Below are positions 44,759 to 53,737 of a DNA stretch of 64,000 nt, in pieces. The notes beneath the pieces were generated by a model. It was not told the origin of the DNA, did no database searches, and saw only the letters and a program-made list of their open reading frames with translations. Numbering within the stretch: position 1 is the stretch's first letter; every line of letters starts with the position of its first letter. The translations under genes and the position numbers were made by a program. Source of the DNA: Oligella sp050920755 (lineage in GTDB: Bacteria; Pseudomonadota; Gammaproteobacteria; Burkholderiales; Burkholderiaceae_B); NCBI RefSeq assembly GCF_050920755.1, contig NZ_CP158480.1:2679851-2743850 (forward strand), written 5' to 3'.

Positions 44759-46083
44759 GAGGCTGTAAGATATTTTGTGTAACTGATTTTCTTATAAATA
44801 GTTCAGAACTCTGTCCTCGAACTCTATACTAAACTGGTTTAGAGCTTGACGCCAGTTCCTAATTGGCATTGTCCATTTTTTACTTGCCTCGTGAATTGCT
44901 AAATACACCACTTTCAGGGCAGCCTCGTCATTCGGAAAGAGTTTATGGCGCTTGGTTGCCTTACGGATAACGCTGTTAAGCGACTCGATGGCGTTCGTTG
45001 TGTAGATGGCGCGTCGAATATCTTCCGGATACGCAAAGAGCGTGGCGACATGGTGCCAATGATTACGCCATGACTGTACGGCAAACGCATAATTAGGCCA
45101 CCGGCTTTCAAAGGCATCAAGGGCTTGCAAGCCCTCTGACTCCGTTGCTGCTTGATAAATTGCTTTCAGGTCTTTGGTGACCGCTCTAGCGTCTTTCCAC
45201 GATACAAAGCGCATGGTATTGCGTACCATGTGCACAATGCACAGTTGCACCTTCGTCTGAGGGTAGACTGCTTCAATTGCCTCAGGAAAGCCCTTAAGAC
45301 CGTCCACGCAAGCAATTAAGATGTCTTCCAGTCCCCGATTCTTAAGCTCGGTTAAAATGCCAAGCCAGAAGCGCGCACCCTCGTTCTGAGCTATCCATAG
45401 ACCTAAGAGCTCTTTATGGCCCGCCGGATTGACACCTAAAGCGATGTAAATGGACTTATTAACGATGCGCTGATTCTCTCTTACTTTCAGCACAATGCAG
45501 TCCAAGTAGACGATAGGATAGAGATTGTCCAAGGGGCGGTTCTGCCATTCCTTGAGCTCCTCCATCACCTTCTCTGTGACATGACTGATCAGCATGGGAG
45601 AGACATCCACATCATAGAATTCCTGCAAGGTGTCAGCAATCTCCCGAGTGGTCATCCCCTTGCCATACAAGGCGATAATCTGATCGTCCAATACGCCGGT
45701 GCGGGTTTGGTGTTTTTTAACGATTTGCGGCTCAAACGTGGCGTTGCGGTCTCTCGGCACCGCGATCTCAAACTGCGCCTTATTGCCCTTTAACGTCTTC
45801 TTGCTATAGCCATTGCGACTATTACCCGCTTGCTTAGCACCTTTAGCGTGCTTCTCATAGCCAAGATGCGCATCAAGCTCTGCAGCCAAAGCAGTCTCAT
45901 AGAGGTGCTTACGAAGTGTATCGGCAAGCGCCTCGATGTCAGCACCATCCGTCGGGTTTACATTTAATTGTTTAATTAAGGATTTAATTAAGTCGTCGTT
46001 TTTAGTCATGTAACTTACCATTTAAAATACTCCTGTTAAGGATAAAGGTTTTAAGGTAGTTACACAAAATTATTTATAGGCTC
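44759..46083 (-). mobile_element. IS256-family insertion sequence (1325 bp)
   Basis: The ends are imperfect inverted repeats that share TTTTGTGTAACT internally (GAGGCTGTAAGA outside on the left, GAGCCTATAAAT on the right). An 8-bp direct repeat AACTCAAA flanks the element (44751-44758 and 46084-46091), as expected for IS256. One transposase gene fills it. It lies between tRNA-Tyr and parB without breaking a gene. Confidence 0.92.
44792..46021 (-). CDS. IS256-family (mutator-type) transposase
   Basis: This 409-residue DDE transposase begins MVSYMTKNDDLIKSLIKQLN. It has the ELDAHLGYEKHAKG region, YLDCIVLKVRENQ (first Asp), the IACVDGLKGFPEAIEAV signature (second Asp) and YTTNAIESLNSVIRKATK with the catalytic Glu. 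AGGAG lies at good spacing upstream. It is intact. Confidence 0.92.
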   Translation of the reverse strand: MVSYMTKNDDLIKSLIKQLNVNPTDGADIEALADTLRKHLYETALAAELDAHLGYEKHAKGAKQAGNSRNGYSKKTLKGNKAQFEIAVPRDRNATFEPQIVKKHQTRTGVLDDQIIALYGKGMTTREIADTLQEFYDVDVSPMLISHVTEKVMEELKEWQNRPLDNLYPIVYLDCIVLKVRENQRIVNKSIYIALGVNPAGHKELLGLWIAQNEGARFWLGILTELKNRGLEDILIACVDGLKGFPEAIEAVYPQTKVQLCIVHMVRNTMRFVSWKDARAVTKDLKAIYQAATESEGLQALDAFESRWPNYAFAVQSWRNHWHHVATLFAYPEDIRRAIYTTNAIESLNSVIRKATKRHKLFPNDEAALKVVYLAIHEASKKWTMPIRNWRQALNQFSIEFEDRVLNYL

Positions 46084-46124
46084 AACTCAAAAGACGAACA
46101 AATTGATTGCCCAGAGCTTTGCTT

Positions 46125-47201
46125 TCAATTTTCAATCACATCAGCTAAGCCTTGCTTTTCTAATAGATTGTTCAACTGCTCCCAGTCATGAAAGTCTATC
46201 AATAATTGCCCTTTTTGCTTTGCATTTACCTTAATTGTAACTTTAGTCCCTAAGTAATCTGACAACGCCTCTTCAAGGCGCACCACATCCCTACTTCTTT
46301 CTTTGGTGATAATCTTCTTAGATTGATTATCTTTGTTAAGAAATTGCTTAACAAGCCTTTCAGTCTCTCGCACCGATAACTGCTTCGCTACTACCTGATG
46401 TACCAACAGAATTTGCTCTGCCGCACTAACGGCTAATAAAGCTCTGGCATGTCCCATATCAATTTGCCCCTCCAGCAACTGCTCTTGCACAGGTTCGGCT
46501 AAATTAAGTAATCTTAGCAAATTTGAAGTATAGGAACGAGAACGTCCAATGCTCTCGGCTGCCTCCTCATGAGTAAAATTAAACTCATCAATCAAGCGAC
46601 GTATCCCTTTGGCCTCTTCTAACGGGTTCAAATCCTCGCGCTGCATATTTTCGATCAACGCCATAATAGCGGCTTGTTCGTCATTCACATCGCGAATTAG
46701 TACCGGTACCTCATTTAAACCGGCAATTTTTGCCGCTCTAAAACGTCTTTCACCGGCAATAATTTCAAATACGTCCTTTTCTCCCGCTAAAGGTCGCACT
46801 AATAAAGGCTGCATAATACCTTCACGAGCAATCGAGTCGGCTAATTCATCGAGCTTTTCCTGCTCCATTTTAGTACGTGGCTGATACTTACCGGCACGCA
46901 ACTGCTTTAATTGCAAAGTATTTGTCATTGATTGGAGAGCGATAGTTTCACTTGGAGTAGCCGCAGGTGTGTCTATATTTGTAGCCACACTGTCAAGTGT
47001 CGCATCGCCACGAATCACTTGCGTCATGCTGATATCATCACCTAACAGTGCACCTAAACCTCTACCTAAACCCTTAGCTTGTTTCTTTGCTACCGTTGAT
47101 TTGATTGTCGCTTTTTTTGCGCTTGTTTTTTTTGCTGCGGTTGTTCTTTTTGCGACAGTAGTTTTAGAAGTTATTTTTTTAGTTGCTGATTTACTAACCA
47201 T
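46125..47201 (-). CDS. parB: Chromosome partitioning protein ParB, with a histone-like N-terminal tail
   Basis: This 358-residue ParB binds parS and spreads by CTP-driven clamping. The core has GLGRGLGALLGDD, KYQPRTKMEQEKLDELA, the GERRFRAAKIAG CTP-binding motif and the helix-turn-helix THEEAAESIGRSRSYTSNLL. Unusually, the first about 42 residues are almost all Lys, Thr, Ala and Ser, like histone H1 or AlgP tails, and precede the normal KGLGRGL start. No alternative start follows the tail, so the extension is probably translated. It is expressed with parA 40 bases upstream. Confidence 0.95.
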   Translation of the reverse strand: MVSKSATKKITSKTTVAKRTTAAKKTSAKKATIKSTVAKKQAKGLGRGLGALLGDDISMTQVIRGDATLDSVATNIDTPAATPSETIALQSMTNTLQLKQLRAGKYQPRTKMEQEKLDELADSIAREGIMQPLLVRPLAGEKDVFEIIAGERRFRAAKIAGLNEVPVLIRDVNDEQAAIMALIENMQREDLNPLEEAKGIRRLIDEFNFTHEEAAESIGRSRSYTSNLLRLLNLAEPVQEQLLEGQIDMGHARALLAVSAAEQILLVHQVVAKQLSVRETERLVKQFLNKDNQSKKIITKERSRDVVRLEEALSDYLGTKVTIKVNAKQKGQLLIDFHDWEQLNNLLEKQGLADVIEN

Positions 47202-47241
47202 TTCTCTATACTTTAATTTAAATTTAAACTAATTAGCCTGA

Positions 47242-48012
47242 TTATTTTTTCTTAGTGATTTTTAAAAGCTCTTTAGCAAACTGCAGATATGCCTTAGCCC
47301 CTCGTGATGATTTATCATACTGGATACCGGGCACACCATAACTTGGGGCTTCAGCTAAGCGGACATTACGCGGGATTACCGTTTTAAATACTTTATCGCG
47401 AAAGTACTCTTCCAATTGCTCAGAGACTTGTTGCTGCAAAGTCATCCGCGGATCAAACATCACTCTTAGTAAACCGGTTATTTCTAAATTCGGATTGATA
47501 TTTTGATAAACACGCTTGACCGTATTAACCAGATCCGATAATCCTTCCAATGCAAAATACTCACATTGCATTGGAATAATGACACCATCGGCCGTAGCAA
47601 GCGCATTAATAGTTAATAAAGATAAAGTAGGCGGACAATCGATTAAGATAAAGTCGTAATCTTTGCTCAATTCAGCAATGGCATTTTTTAAGCGATACTC
47701 TCGATCTTCCAGTTCCATCAAATCAATATCAGCACCCGAGAGCTCACGATTACTGGCTAAGACATCATAGCCACTAGTCTCTGAGGTCACCACGGTATCA
47801 TTAATCCCGGCTTGGCCGATTAATACGTGATAAACATTTGAATTTAAATCATTTTTTTCGACACCGGAGCCCATAGTCGCATTACCCTGGGGGTCCAAAT
47901 CAATCAAAAGGACCTTTTTTTTATTAGCTGCTAGACCGGCGGCGAGATTAATTGCAGTGGTCGTTTTACCAACACCACCCTTTTGATTCGCTACACAATA
48001 TATCTTGGGCAA
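47242..48012 (-). CDS. parA: Chromosome partitioning ATPase ParA
   Basis: This 256-residue protein has the deviant Walker A motif KGGVGKTT, the LLIDLDPQGNAT motif and the switch DFILIDCPPTLSLLT. It partners with ParB to move origins. It lies between rsmG and parB in the usual order. Confidence 0.96.
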   Translation of the reverse strand: MPKIYCVANQKGGVGKTTTAINLAAGLAANKKKVLLIDLDPQGNATMGSGVEKNDLNSNVYHVLIGQAGINDTVVTSETSGYDVLASNRELSGADIDLMELEDREYRLKNAIAELSKDYDFILIDCPPTLSLLTINALATADGVIIPMQCEYFALEGLSDLVNTVKRVYQNINPNLEITGLLRVMFDPRMTLQQQVSEQLEEYFRDKVFKTVIPRNVRLAEAPSYGVPGIQYDKSSRGAKAYLQFAKELLKITKKK

Positions 48013-48021
48013 TTTAATCTC

Positions 48022-48675
48022 CTAATCCTTTCTACTCATCCATATTAAACAACGCTCAGCATCCATATCTACCACGTGTAGTTTGTGCCAAGAACTTAGC
48101 TGCCAATCAGTACTACTTTCTAACTCAGCCACCTCATCCTCGAGATAATGACCCTTCATCGCAGCAAGTTCACCGTCAAGTTTAAGTGTATGTCCTGACC
48201 AATTAGCAAAATCACTCAATGAAGCAAAAGCTCTTGAAATTACTAAATCTGCAGTATTAGAAATATACTCTTCAATTCTACCGTGTTTTGAACGCAGATT
48301 CTTCAAGCCCAAACGCCCGGCAACCATTGTAATAAATGTGGTCTTTTTCTCAACTGCATCAATACAAGTTATCTGCCATTGTGGGCAACAAATCGCAATA
48401 ATAACTCCCGGTAAGCCACCACCTGAACCAACATCCAATACGGTAAGTGGCGAGCTTACGTCAAACCTCTCAATTAATGACGGTATCACTGAAAGACTAT
48501 CAAATAGATGCTGAATCAAAATTTGTTCAGCATCTTTGATCGCAGTGATATTATACGTTTTATTCCACTTTTGTATAAGCTCAAGGTAGAGCAAAATATC
48601 CTGCCTTTGTTTATCATCAAGCGATAAGCCCATTTGCTTCGCAGCTTGACTTAAACGGACATTAAAGTCACTCAT
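48022..48675 (-). CDS. rsmG: 16S rRNA (guanine-N7) methyltransferase RsmG
   Basis: This 217-residue methyltransferase modifies G527 of 16S rRNA. The SAM motif is LDVGSGGGLPGVIIA, and NITAIKDAEQILIQHLFDSL is typical of the family. It follows mnmG and precedes parA. Loss of this gene gives low-level streptomycin resistance in other bacteria. Confidence 0.95.
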   Translation of the reverse strand: MSDFNVRLSQAAKQMGLSLDDKQRQDILLYLELIQKWNKTYNITAIKDAEQILIQHLFDSLSVIPSLIERFDVSSPLTVLDVGSGGGLPGVIIAICCPQWQITCIDAVEKKTTFITMVAGRLGLKNLRSKHGRIEEYISNTADLVISRAFASLSDFANWSGHTLKLDGELAAMKGHYLEDEVAELESSTDWQLSSWHKLHVVDMDAERCLIWMSRKD

Positions 48676-48707
48676 AAAAACCTTACCTTCAGTGATTTAT
48701 TTATCAT

Positions 48708-48723
48708 TGTTTCACGTGAAACA
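48708..48723. promoter_or_regulatory. parS site 1 (perfect palindrome)
   Basis: TGTTTCACGTGAAACA is a perfect 16-bp palindrome and the canonical parS. It lies between rsmG and mnmG. Confidence 0.95.
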
Positions 48724-48792
48724 TTCAATATTATAAGAAAGCCTCTAAAACTTTATTTCGTTTTAGAAGCTTAATTGGTTGTGAGCTATAGA

Positions 48793-50700
48793 CTATGCTT
48801 TTACAGTCTGCTGTGCGCGTTTTAAATGGATTAATAATAATGAAATCGCAGCCGGAGTAATACCCGAAATTCGCGAAGCTTGTCCAATAGTCTCCGGTCT
48901 ATGCTTATTCAAAAATGAACGAGCTTCGATAGATAGATTAGTGATTGCATCGTAATCAAAATCAGCCGGTATTCTCATATTTTCAAATTGCTGTTGACGC
49001 TTAACCTCTTCTTGTTGTCTATCAATATAACCGGCATATTTTATTTGGATTTCCACCTGATCGATTTCATCATGAGTTAAATCCATATCGCTAGCAAAGC
49101 TCTCACCCGCTTTGCTTTTTAAATTCATTAAAGATTCATAATTAACATTTGGACGCTTGAGAAGCTCAGCCAAGACATAAGCCTTTTCAAGGGCACTACC
49201 TAATACTTCAGCTGCCTCAGTACGATCATAGGTTTCACTATGTACACGAATTGAACTTAAACGCTTAATTTCCTCTTGTACATTATGACGTTTTGCTTCA
49301 AAAGCATCCCAACGGGCCTGTGGCACTACACCCAAACGATAGCCGATTTCAGTTAGTCTGAAATCAGCATTATCTTCTCTTAAACTTAATCGATACTCTG
49401 CACGCGAAGTGAACATACGATAAGGCTCTGTTACGCCACGTGTAATTAAATCATCTACTAATACACCTAAATACGCTTCATCTCGGCGAGGAGTCCAGCT
49501 CTCCTTACCTTGCAATAGTAAAGAAGCATTAATACCAGCCAATAGGCCTTGCGCAGCAGCCTCTTCATAACCGGTAGTGCCATTAATCTGCCCTGCTAAA
49601 AATAATCCCTTAATATGCTTACTTTCCAAGCTCGACTTTAATTCGCGAGGATCATAATAATCGTATTCAATCGCATAGCCCGGTCGAAGAATATGAGCAT
49701 TTTCCAACCCGCGAATACTACGCACTAATTTAAATTGAATATCGAATGGCAAACTGGTTGAAATACCGTTTGGATAAATCTCGTGAGTATTTAAACCCTC
49801 AGGTTCAAGGAAGATTTGGTGAGAATCTTTATCTGCAAAGCGATTAATTTTATCCTCAACGGATGGACAATAACGCGGTCCAACACCGTCAATCTTGCCG
49901 GTAAACATCGGTGAACGATCAAATCCACTTCGAATAATATCGTGAGTACGTTCATTGGTTTGAGTAATCCAGCAGGAGATTTGACGAGGCGGGGGTGCTG
50001 TACGACCCAAATAGGAGAATACTGGAATAGGATCAGTATCACCCGGTTGCTCAATTAAATGCGTAAAATCAATCGTACGTGCATCTAATCGTGGAGGTGT
50101 ACCGGTTTTTAATCGTCCTTGAGGTAGGTTAAGCTCTTTTAAACGGTGCGCTAGACTTACAGAAGGTGGATCCCCTGCTCTACCGCCGGAATAATTATCC
50201 AGACCAACATGAATTTTACCGTTAAGAAATGTACCGGCCGTCAAGATCACAACCGGGGCATAGAATTTTAAACCGATTTGAGTCACTGCCCCGATAACAC
50301 GATCCCCTTCCATCAATAAATCATCAACACCCTGTTGAAATAAGAACAGGTTTTCCTGATTCTCTAAAATATATCGAATGGCATTTCTATATAAAACTCG
50401 GTCAGCTTGTGCTCTGGTTGCCCTTACTGCCGGCCCTTTAGAACTATTAAGAATTCTAAATTGGATCCCGGCTTTATCAATGGCCTGTGCCATTGCACCA
50501 CCCAACGCATCAATTTCTTTAATCAAATGCCCTTTACCAATCCCACCGATAGAAGGATTACAAGACATCTGACCGAGCGTTTCGATATTGTGTGTTAATA
50601 ATAAGGTTTTAGAACCCATGCGTGCGGAAGCTAAGGCAGCTTCCGTACCGGCATGTCCTCCACCAACAACAATAACGTCAAATTTATTTGGAAATTCCAT
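48793..50700 (-). CDS. mnmG: tRNA uridine modification enzyme MnmG (GidA)
   Basis: With MnmE this FAD enzyme makes the carboxymethylaminomethyl modification at tRNA wobble U34. The 635-residue protein (ATG 50700) has the FAD motif VIVVGGGHAGTEAALASARMG, the SCNPSIGGIGKGHL segment and GLFLAGQINGTTGYEEAA. The frame starts with TTG three codons earlier (50709), but MEFPNKFDVIVVGG matches the family. It is the first gene left of the origin region and reads away from it. Confidence 0.96.
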   Translation of the reverse strand: MEFPNKFDVIVVGGGHAGTEAALASARMGSKTLLLTHNIETLGQMSCNPSIGGIGKGHLIKEIDALGGAMAQAIDKAGIQFRILNSSKGPAVRATRAQADRVLYRNAIRYILENQENLFLFQQGVDDLLMEGDRVIGAVTQIGLKFYAPVVILTAGTFLNGKIHVGLDNYSGGRAGDPPSVSLAHRLKELNLPQGRLKTGTPPRLDARTIDFTHLIEQPGDTDPIPVFSYLGRTAPPPRQISCWITQTNERTHDIIRSGFDRSPMFTGKIDGVGPRYCPSVEDKINRFADKDSHQIFLEPEGLNTHEIYPNGISTSLPFDIQFKLVRSIRGLENAHILRPGYAIEYDYYDPRELKSSLESKHIKGLFLAGQINGTTGYEEAAAQGLLAGINASLLLQGKESWTPRRDEAYLGVLVDDLITRGVTEPYRMFTSRAEYRLSLREDNADFRLTEIGYRLGVVPQARWDAFEAKRHNVQEEIKRLSSIRVHSETYDRTEAAEVLGSALEKAYVLAELLKRPNVNYESLMNLKSKAGESFASDMDLTHDEIDQVEIQIKYAGYIDRQQEEVKRQQQFENMRIPADFDYDAITNLSIEARSFLNKHRPETIGQASRISGITPAAISLLLIHLKRAQQTVKA

Positions 50701-50971
50701 GATATTCAATGATGATTAAACAAGTAATTTTATTCAATGCTTTGACGCAGACGATAAACAGCCAGTGTTAATAATGCAGAACAAAGAGATACCGGATTAC
50801 AAATTTGTAACTTTATGAAGTGCCTAGATTTTTATAGTAAGCAGAATGAAGTATTGCTTTGAACAAAGTTATGAGACAAATATAAAAACTTCTGCGTTTC
50901 AGCATATAAATGATATTTTATCATAAATCTAGGACTGTTCTTTTATAGTTTTAAAATTAGTTAGCTATGTA

Positions 50972-50987
50972 TGTTTCACGTGGAACG
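50972..50987. promoter_or_regulatory. parS-like site 2
   Basis: TGTTTCACGTGGAACG differs from a perfect palindrome only in half-site details. The CACGTG core is kept. Confidence 0.85.
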
Positions 50988-51011
50988 AGCTTTTTAGATT
51001 TGGGAAACTAT

Positions 51012-51027
51012 AGTTCCACGTGGAACT
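51012..51027. promoter_or_regulatory. parS-like site 3
   Basis: AGTTCCACGTGGAACT is a perfect palindrome 40 bp from site 2, with the CACGTG core. Confidence 0.8.
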
Positions 51028-51087
51028 CTTATGTTTTATTAAAATTCTTTTTTGATGATAACAAATAATATTATGTACTAGAGAGAT

Positions 51088-51103
51088 TGTTCCACGTGAA
51101 ACA
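51088..51103. promoter_or_regulatory. parS-like site 4
   Basis: TGTTCCACGTGAAACA has both halves of the consensus with one C/T difference in the left arm. Confidence 0.9.
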
Positions 51104-51228
51104 CAACTAGAATTGCGCTCATAGCTATAACCGGCGTAATTTTTGGTCGGATTTATAGGTTATTGTAAGTTTACATGATGGGTTTTATGATTGGATATTT
51201 TGCTCTTCTTCCATAACCTATTTTTAAA

Positions 51229-51605
51229 CTAAGGTTTGTCTATTAACTGATTCAACAAGTTAAGAACCTTATCACGACTAAAATCTTTAAAATTAACTAA
51301 TTCACCACTAGTCAACATATCTTCTAATGCTCATCAAGACTTAAATTAATGCGCATTTTAGCGATTGGGAGAATTTTTTATTGCAGCATTACCGGTTACT
51401 TCAAATATTGGTTGATAGGGTAAATTCTGAAAAGCACGTTTAATTCTCAAAATTCCGGCACGTATTTTCCAATAAATAGAAGCAACAAAAACTGTGGCAT
51501 TAGGAGATTTCGCTTTAAATTTTAATATGCGCACGCATATCTTATACCCGATAAAATAAGGCATTAGCCACTGTTTCTCTAAATAGCTCAAATAAAATTA
51601 AAAAA
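51229..51605 (-). pseudogene. Decayed AlbA_2/RecG-like regulator, C-terminal part
   Basis: Three short frames on the minus strand join by at least two frameshifts. In order they read LFRETVANAL (compare the LREALVNAL motif of the AlbA_2-associated ATPase-like family), then GILRIKRAFQNLPYQPIFEV (compare the GIxRI...LPxPxFE motif), then ILPIAKMRINLSLDE and LEDMLTSGELVNFKDFSRDK, which would be a winged-helix tail. I infer a relic of a COG2865-type protein; the match is by motif memory only. It is not functional. Confidence 0.45.
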
Positions 51606-52214
51606 ACAATTCGTGATACATCCCAATGATCTCGTTACGAGCTTATAAAATAAACAAAACAATTCTACAGCACTAACTAATTACTTTCAAACAAATACAG
51701 CTTCAATCGTTTCACGGTATAAAATTTCATTAATAGGGAACAAAATCGTGCAACATCAACTTCGGGGAAAGTTTAAAACTCCTTATACCTTCAAGAAAAT
51801 ACTTATACATGCTTTGATAGATAGCTAACTAATCGTTTAAGACACAATGTAGATAATAAACACTTGGATATCAATAATTCTTCGAAATCAAGACTATTAA
51901 CTGTTTCATAACACTATAGACTATCAGTCAAATTCATCTTAATCCCACAGATTGTCAATAAATTAATTACCATAAAATTCAAGGTAAATCTTTGCGTCTC
52001 TTTTTCGTCGGAATCATCAATTAATATTTACTCCGATCATCTATCTTAATAAAATTTTAATGACCATAACTGATGATACGTAATTAGAATTTCGAACAAA
52101 GCTAATTCAAAAATTAAGTAAAAAATATAACTTAGGTTGCTAATTTCATTAGCACTTAATCATTACTCTAATTACAATTTACCGGATAAAATATAAATTA
52201 AATTCATGCTATTT

Positions 52215-52230
52215 TGTTCCACGTGAAACA
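52215..52230. promoter_or_regulatory. parS-like site 5
   Basis: TGTTCCACGTGAAACA, identical to site 4. It lies inside the left 150-bp repeat. Confidence 0.9.
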
Positions 52231-52282
52231 TCTAAATTCTGTGGTCAATTTCATTATCTAAACTATCTATACAAATCTTTAA

Positions 52283-52298
52283 CGTTCCTCGTGAAACA
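52283..52298. promoter_or_regulatory. Degenerate parS-like site 6
   Basis: CGTTCCTCGTGAAACA keeps the right half-site but has CTCGTG in place of the CACGTG core. Binding is doubtful. Confidence 0.5.
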
Positions 52299-52314
52299 AT
52301 ACCATTCACAGCTT

Positions 52315-53542
52315 GAGACTTTTGCATAAAAGCAGTTAAATACCGGATTTCTGTTCTACTTGGAAATTTTTTGATTTTTTTAGGAAATTTTCGACAAATT
52401 TCACCCCGCTTTTATCGATAAATGCCTGTTTTTTAGGCATTTATCTGCCTAATTCTGCCTTTTAGGCAAAATTAGGCGCAACTATCCTAAGCTTATTGGC
52501 AGCTTTTAAACAATTGATGCAAATCGCTTTCAAAAGCGACTGCGCATGCACCTTGACGAGACCAAAACAGCTTGCCCGCTTATGTTTGAATTTACGGTGC
52601 AGCGTGCCGAAACTTTGCTCAATCACATAGCGAGTCTTAGATAAACGCTTGTTGCGTTCTATCTGCTCACGTGTCAACACTGAACCGCGATGCGCCTTTT
52701 GCATAATGCCATCTTCTAAGCCGAGCGCTTGTAATCGCTTTCGGTTCTTTGCGCTGCTATAGCCCTTATCCGCTTCTACTCTCGTGCCCTGTTTCAAATC
52801 ATTGACGAGCGGTTCAAGTTGATTAACCTCATGCACATTAGCGGGCGTGGTATTAAGCTTTTCAATATAGCCCTCACCATCCGAACGAGCATGTAGCTTA
52901 AAGCCTAAATGGAAGTCAGCCCCCTTTTTTGTCCAACGTGCATCCTTATCAGTGCTTGGTGCAGACTCATGATACTCACCGTCCTCAAGCTGCTCAATTG
53001 CCTTCATTTTCTTACGACCTGCCGTTTGAATAATCGTCGCATCAACCACTGCCGTTTGCGCCTTGGCTACTTTTAGACCCTTCTCGCTTAACTGCTGATT
53101 GATAAGCACTGACAGCTTATCCAATAAACCCTCCTCAGCCAACCAATTACGGTAACGGCATAGGGTACTGTGATCGGGAACGTCCATATCATCAAAACCG
53201 CAAAAAATCGTAAAATCAATGCGAGTCACCAAACTATGCTCAAGCTCCGGATCGGAGAGGCTATGCCATTGACCCAATAGGACTGCCTTAAACATGGCGA
53301 GCACGGGATAACTCGGACGACCTTGTTGAGTCGTCAATCGACGCTGCTTTTGTGAATTGAGGTAGCGTTCAATCGGTCGCCAATCAATCACTTGATCTAA
53401 CTTAAGTAACGGAAAACGGTCGAGGTGTTTGGCAATACGGGCTTTGGCGGTTTGTTGAAAGAAACTACTCATGGGACTGAAGTAAGAAAGCAAGGAAATA
53501 AGCCATATTTTAGGAAGTTTGAGGGGTTATTGCAAAGGTCTC
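52315..53542 (-). mobile_element. IS5-family insertion sequence, copy 3 (1228 bp)
   Basis: The ends GAGACTTTTGCA and AAAGGTCTC match the other copies. Instead of a 5-bp target repeat, a 150-bp direct repeat flanks it. The transposase is intact. A few bases are missing in the T-rich stretch near the left end compared with copy 1. Confidence 0.9.
52462..53493 (-). CDS. IS5-family transposase, copy 3
   Basis: This 343-residue DDE transposase is nearly identical to the one at 489 (MLSYFSPMSS for MHSYFSPMSS, LSVLINQQL for LLVLINQQL). It has the same catalytic blocks (AVVDATIIQT, EADKGYSSAKN, YVIEQSFGTL). The first open codon is TTG, as in copy 1. It appears intact. Confidence 0.88.
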   Translation of the reverse strand: MLSYFSPMSSFFQQTAKARIAKHLDRFPLLKLDQVIDWRPIERYLNSQKQRRLTTQQGRPSYPVLAMFKAVLLGQWHSLSDPELEHSLVTRIDFTIFCGFDDMDVPDHSTLCRYRNWLAEEGLLDKLSVLINQQLSEKGLKVAKAQTAVVDATIIQTAGRKKMKAIEQLEDGEYHESAPSTDKDARWTKKGADFHLGFKLHARSDGEGYIEKLNTTPANVHEVNQLEPLVNDLKQGTRVEADKGYSSAKNRKRLQALGLEDGIMQKAHRGSVLTREQIERNKRLSKTRYVIEQSFGTLHRKFKHKRASCFGLVKVHAQSLLKAICINCLKAANKLRIVAPNFA

Positions 53543-53592
53543 ACTCTAATTACAATTTACCGGATAAAATATAAATTAAATTCATGCTATTT

Positions 53593-53608
53593 TGTTCCAC
53601 GTGAAACA
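53593..53608. promoter_or_regulatory. parS-like site 7
   Basis: TGTTCCACGTGAAACA, the duplicate of site 5 in the right repeat. Confidence 0.9.
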
Positions 53609-53660
53609 TCTAAATTCTGTGGGCAATTTCATTATCTAAACTATCTATACAAATCTTTAA

Positions 53661-53676
53661 CGTTCCTCGTGAAACA
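53661..53676. promoter_or_regulatory. Degenerate parS-like site 8
   Basis: CGTTCCTCGTGAAACA, the duplicate of site 6 in the right repeat. The core is altered to CTCGTG. Confidence 0.5.
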
Positions 53677-53712
53677 ATACCATTCACAGCTTTATAAAAC
53701 AGAGTCTAACAA

Positions 53713-53728
53713 TGTTCCATGTGGAACA
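53713..53728. promoter_or_regulatory. parS-like site 9
   Basis: TGTTCCATGTGGAACA has one core change (CATGTG). It lies ten bases before a DnaA box. Confidence 0.65.
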
Positions 53729-53737
53729 ACCCATACT

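Larger units (their letters stand above)
50710..52314. other. AT-rich region with parS sites and gene debris
   Basis: This 1.6-kb region is very AT-rich and carries no intact gene. It holds five parS-like sites, a decayed reading frame at 51229-51605 and the left 150-bp repeat. Nothing else recognisable was found, although long AT stretches could hide small RNAs. Confidence 0.6.
52165..52314. repeat. 150-bp direct repeat, left copy
   Basis: The sequence from ACTCTAATTACAATTTACC to CATTCACAGCTT occurs again at 53543-53692 with one mismatch (T for G). The two copies touch the two ends of an IS5-family element exactly. Each contains one good and one degenerate parS site. Confidence 0.95.
53543..53692. 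repeat. 150-bp direct repeat, right copy
   Basis: This is the partner of 52165-52314. It starts immediately after the GTCTC end of the element and continues into TATAAAACAGAG, which is absent from the left copy's downstream side. Confidence 0.95.

Noticed and set aside
50710..52164. Possible intact gene at 51358-51591 (77 codons)
   Set aside because: The frame is better explained as the middle part of a frameshifted AlbA_2-like relic, since motifs continue in other frames on both sides.
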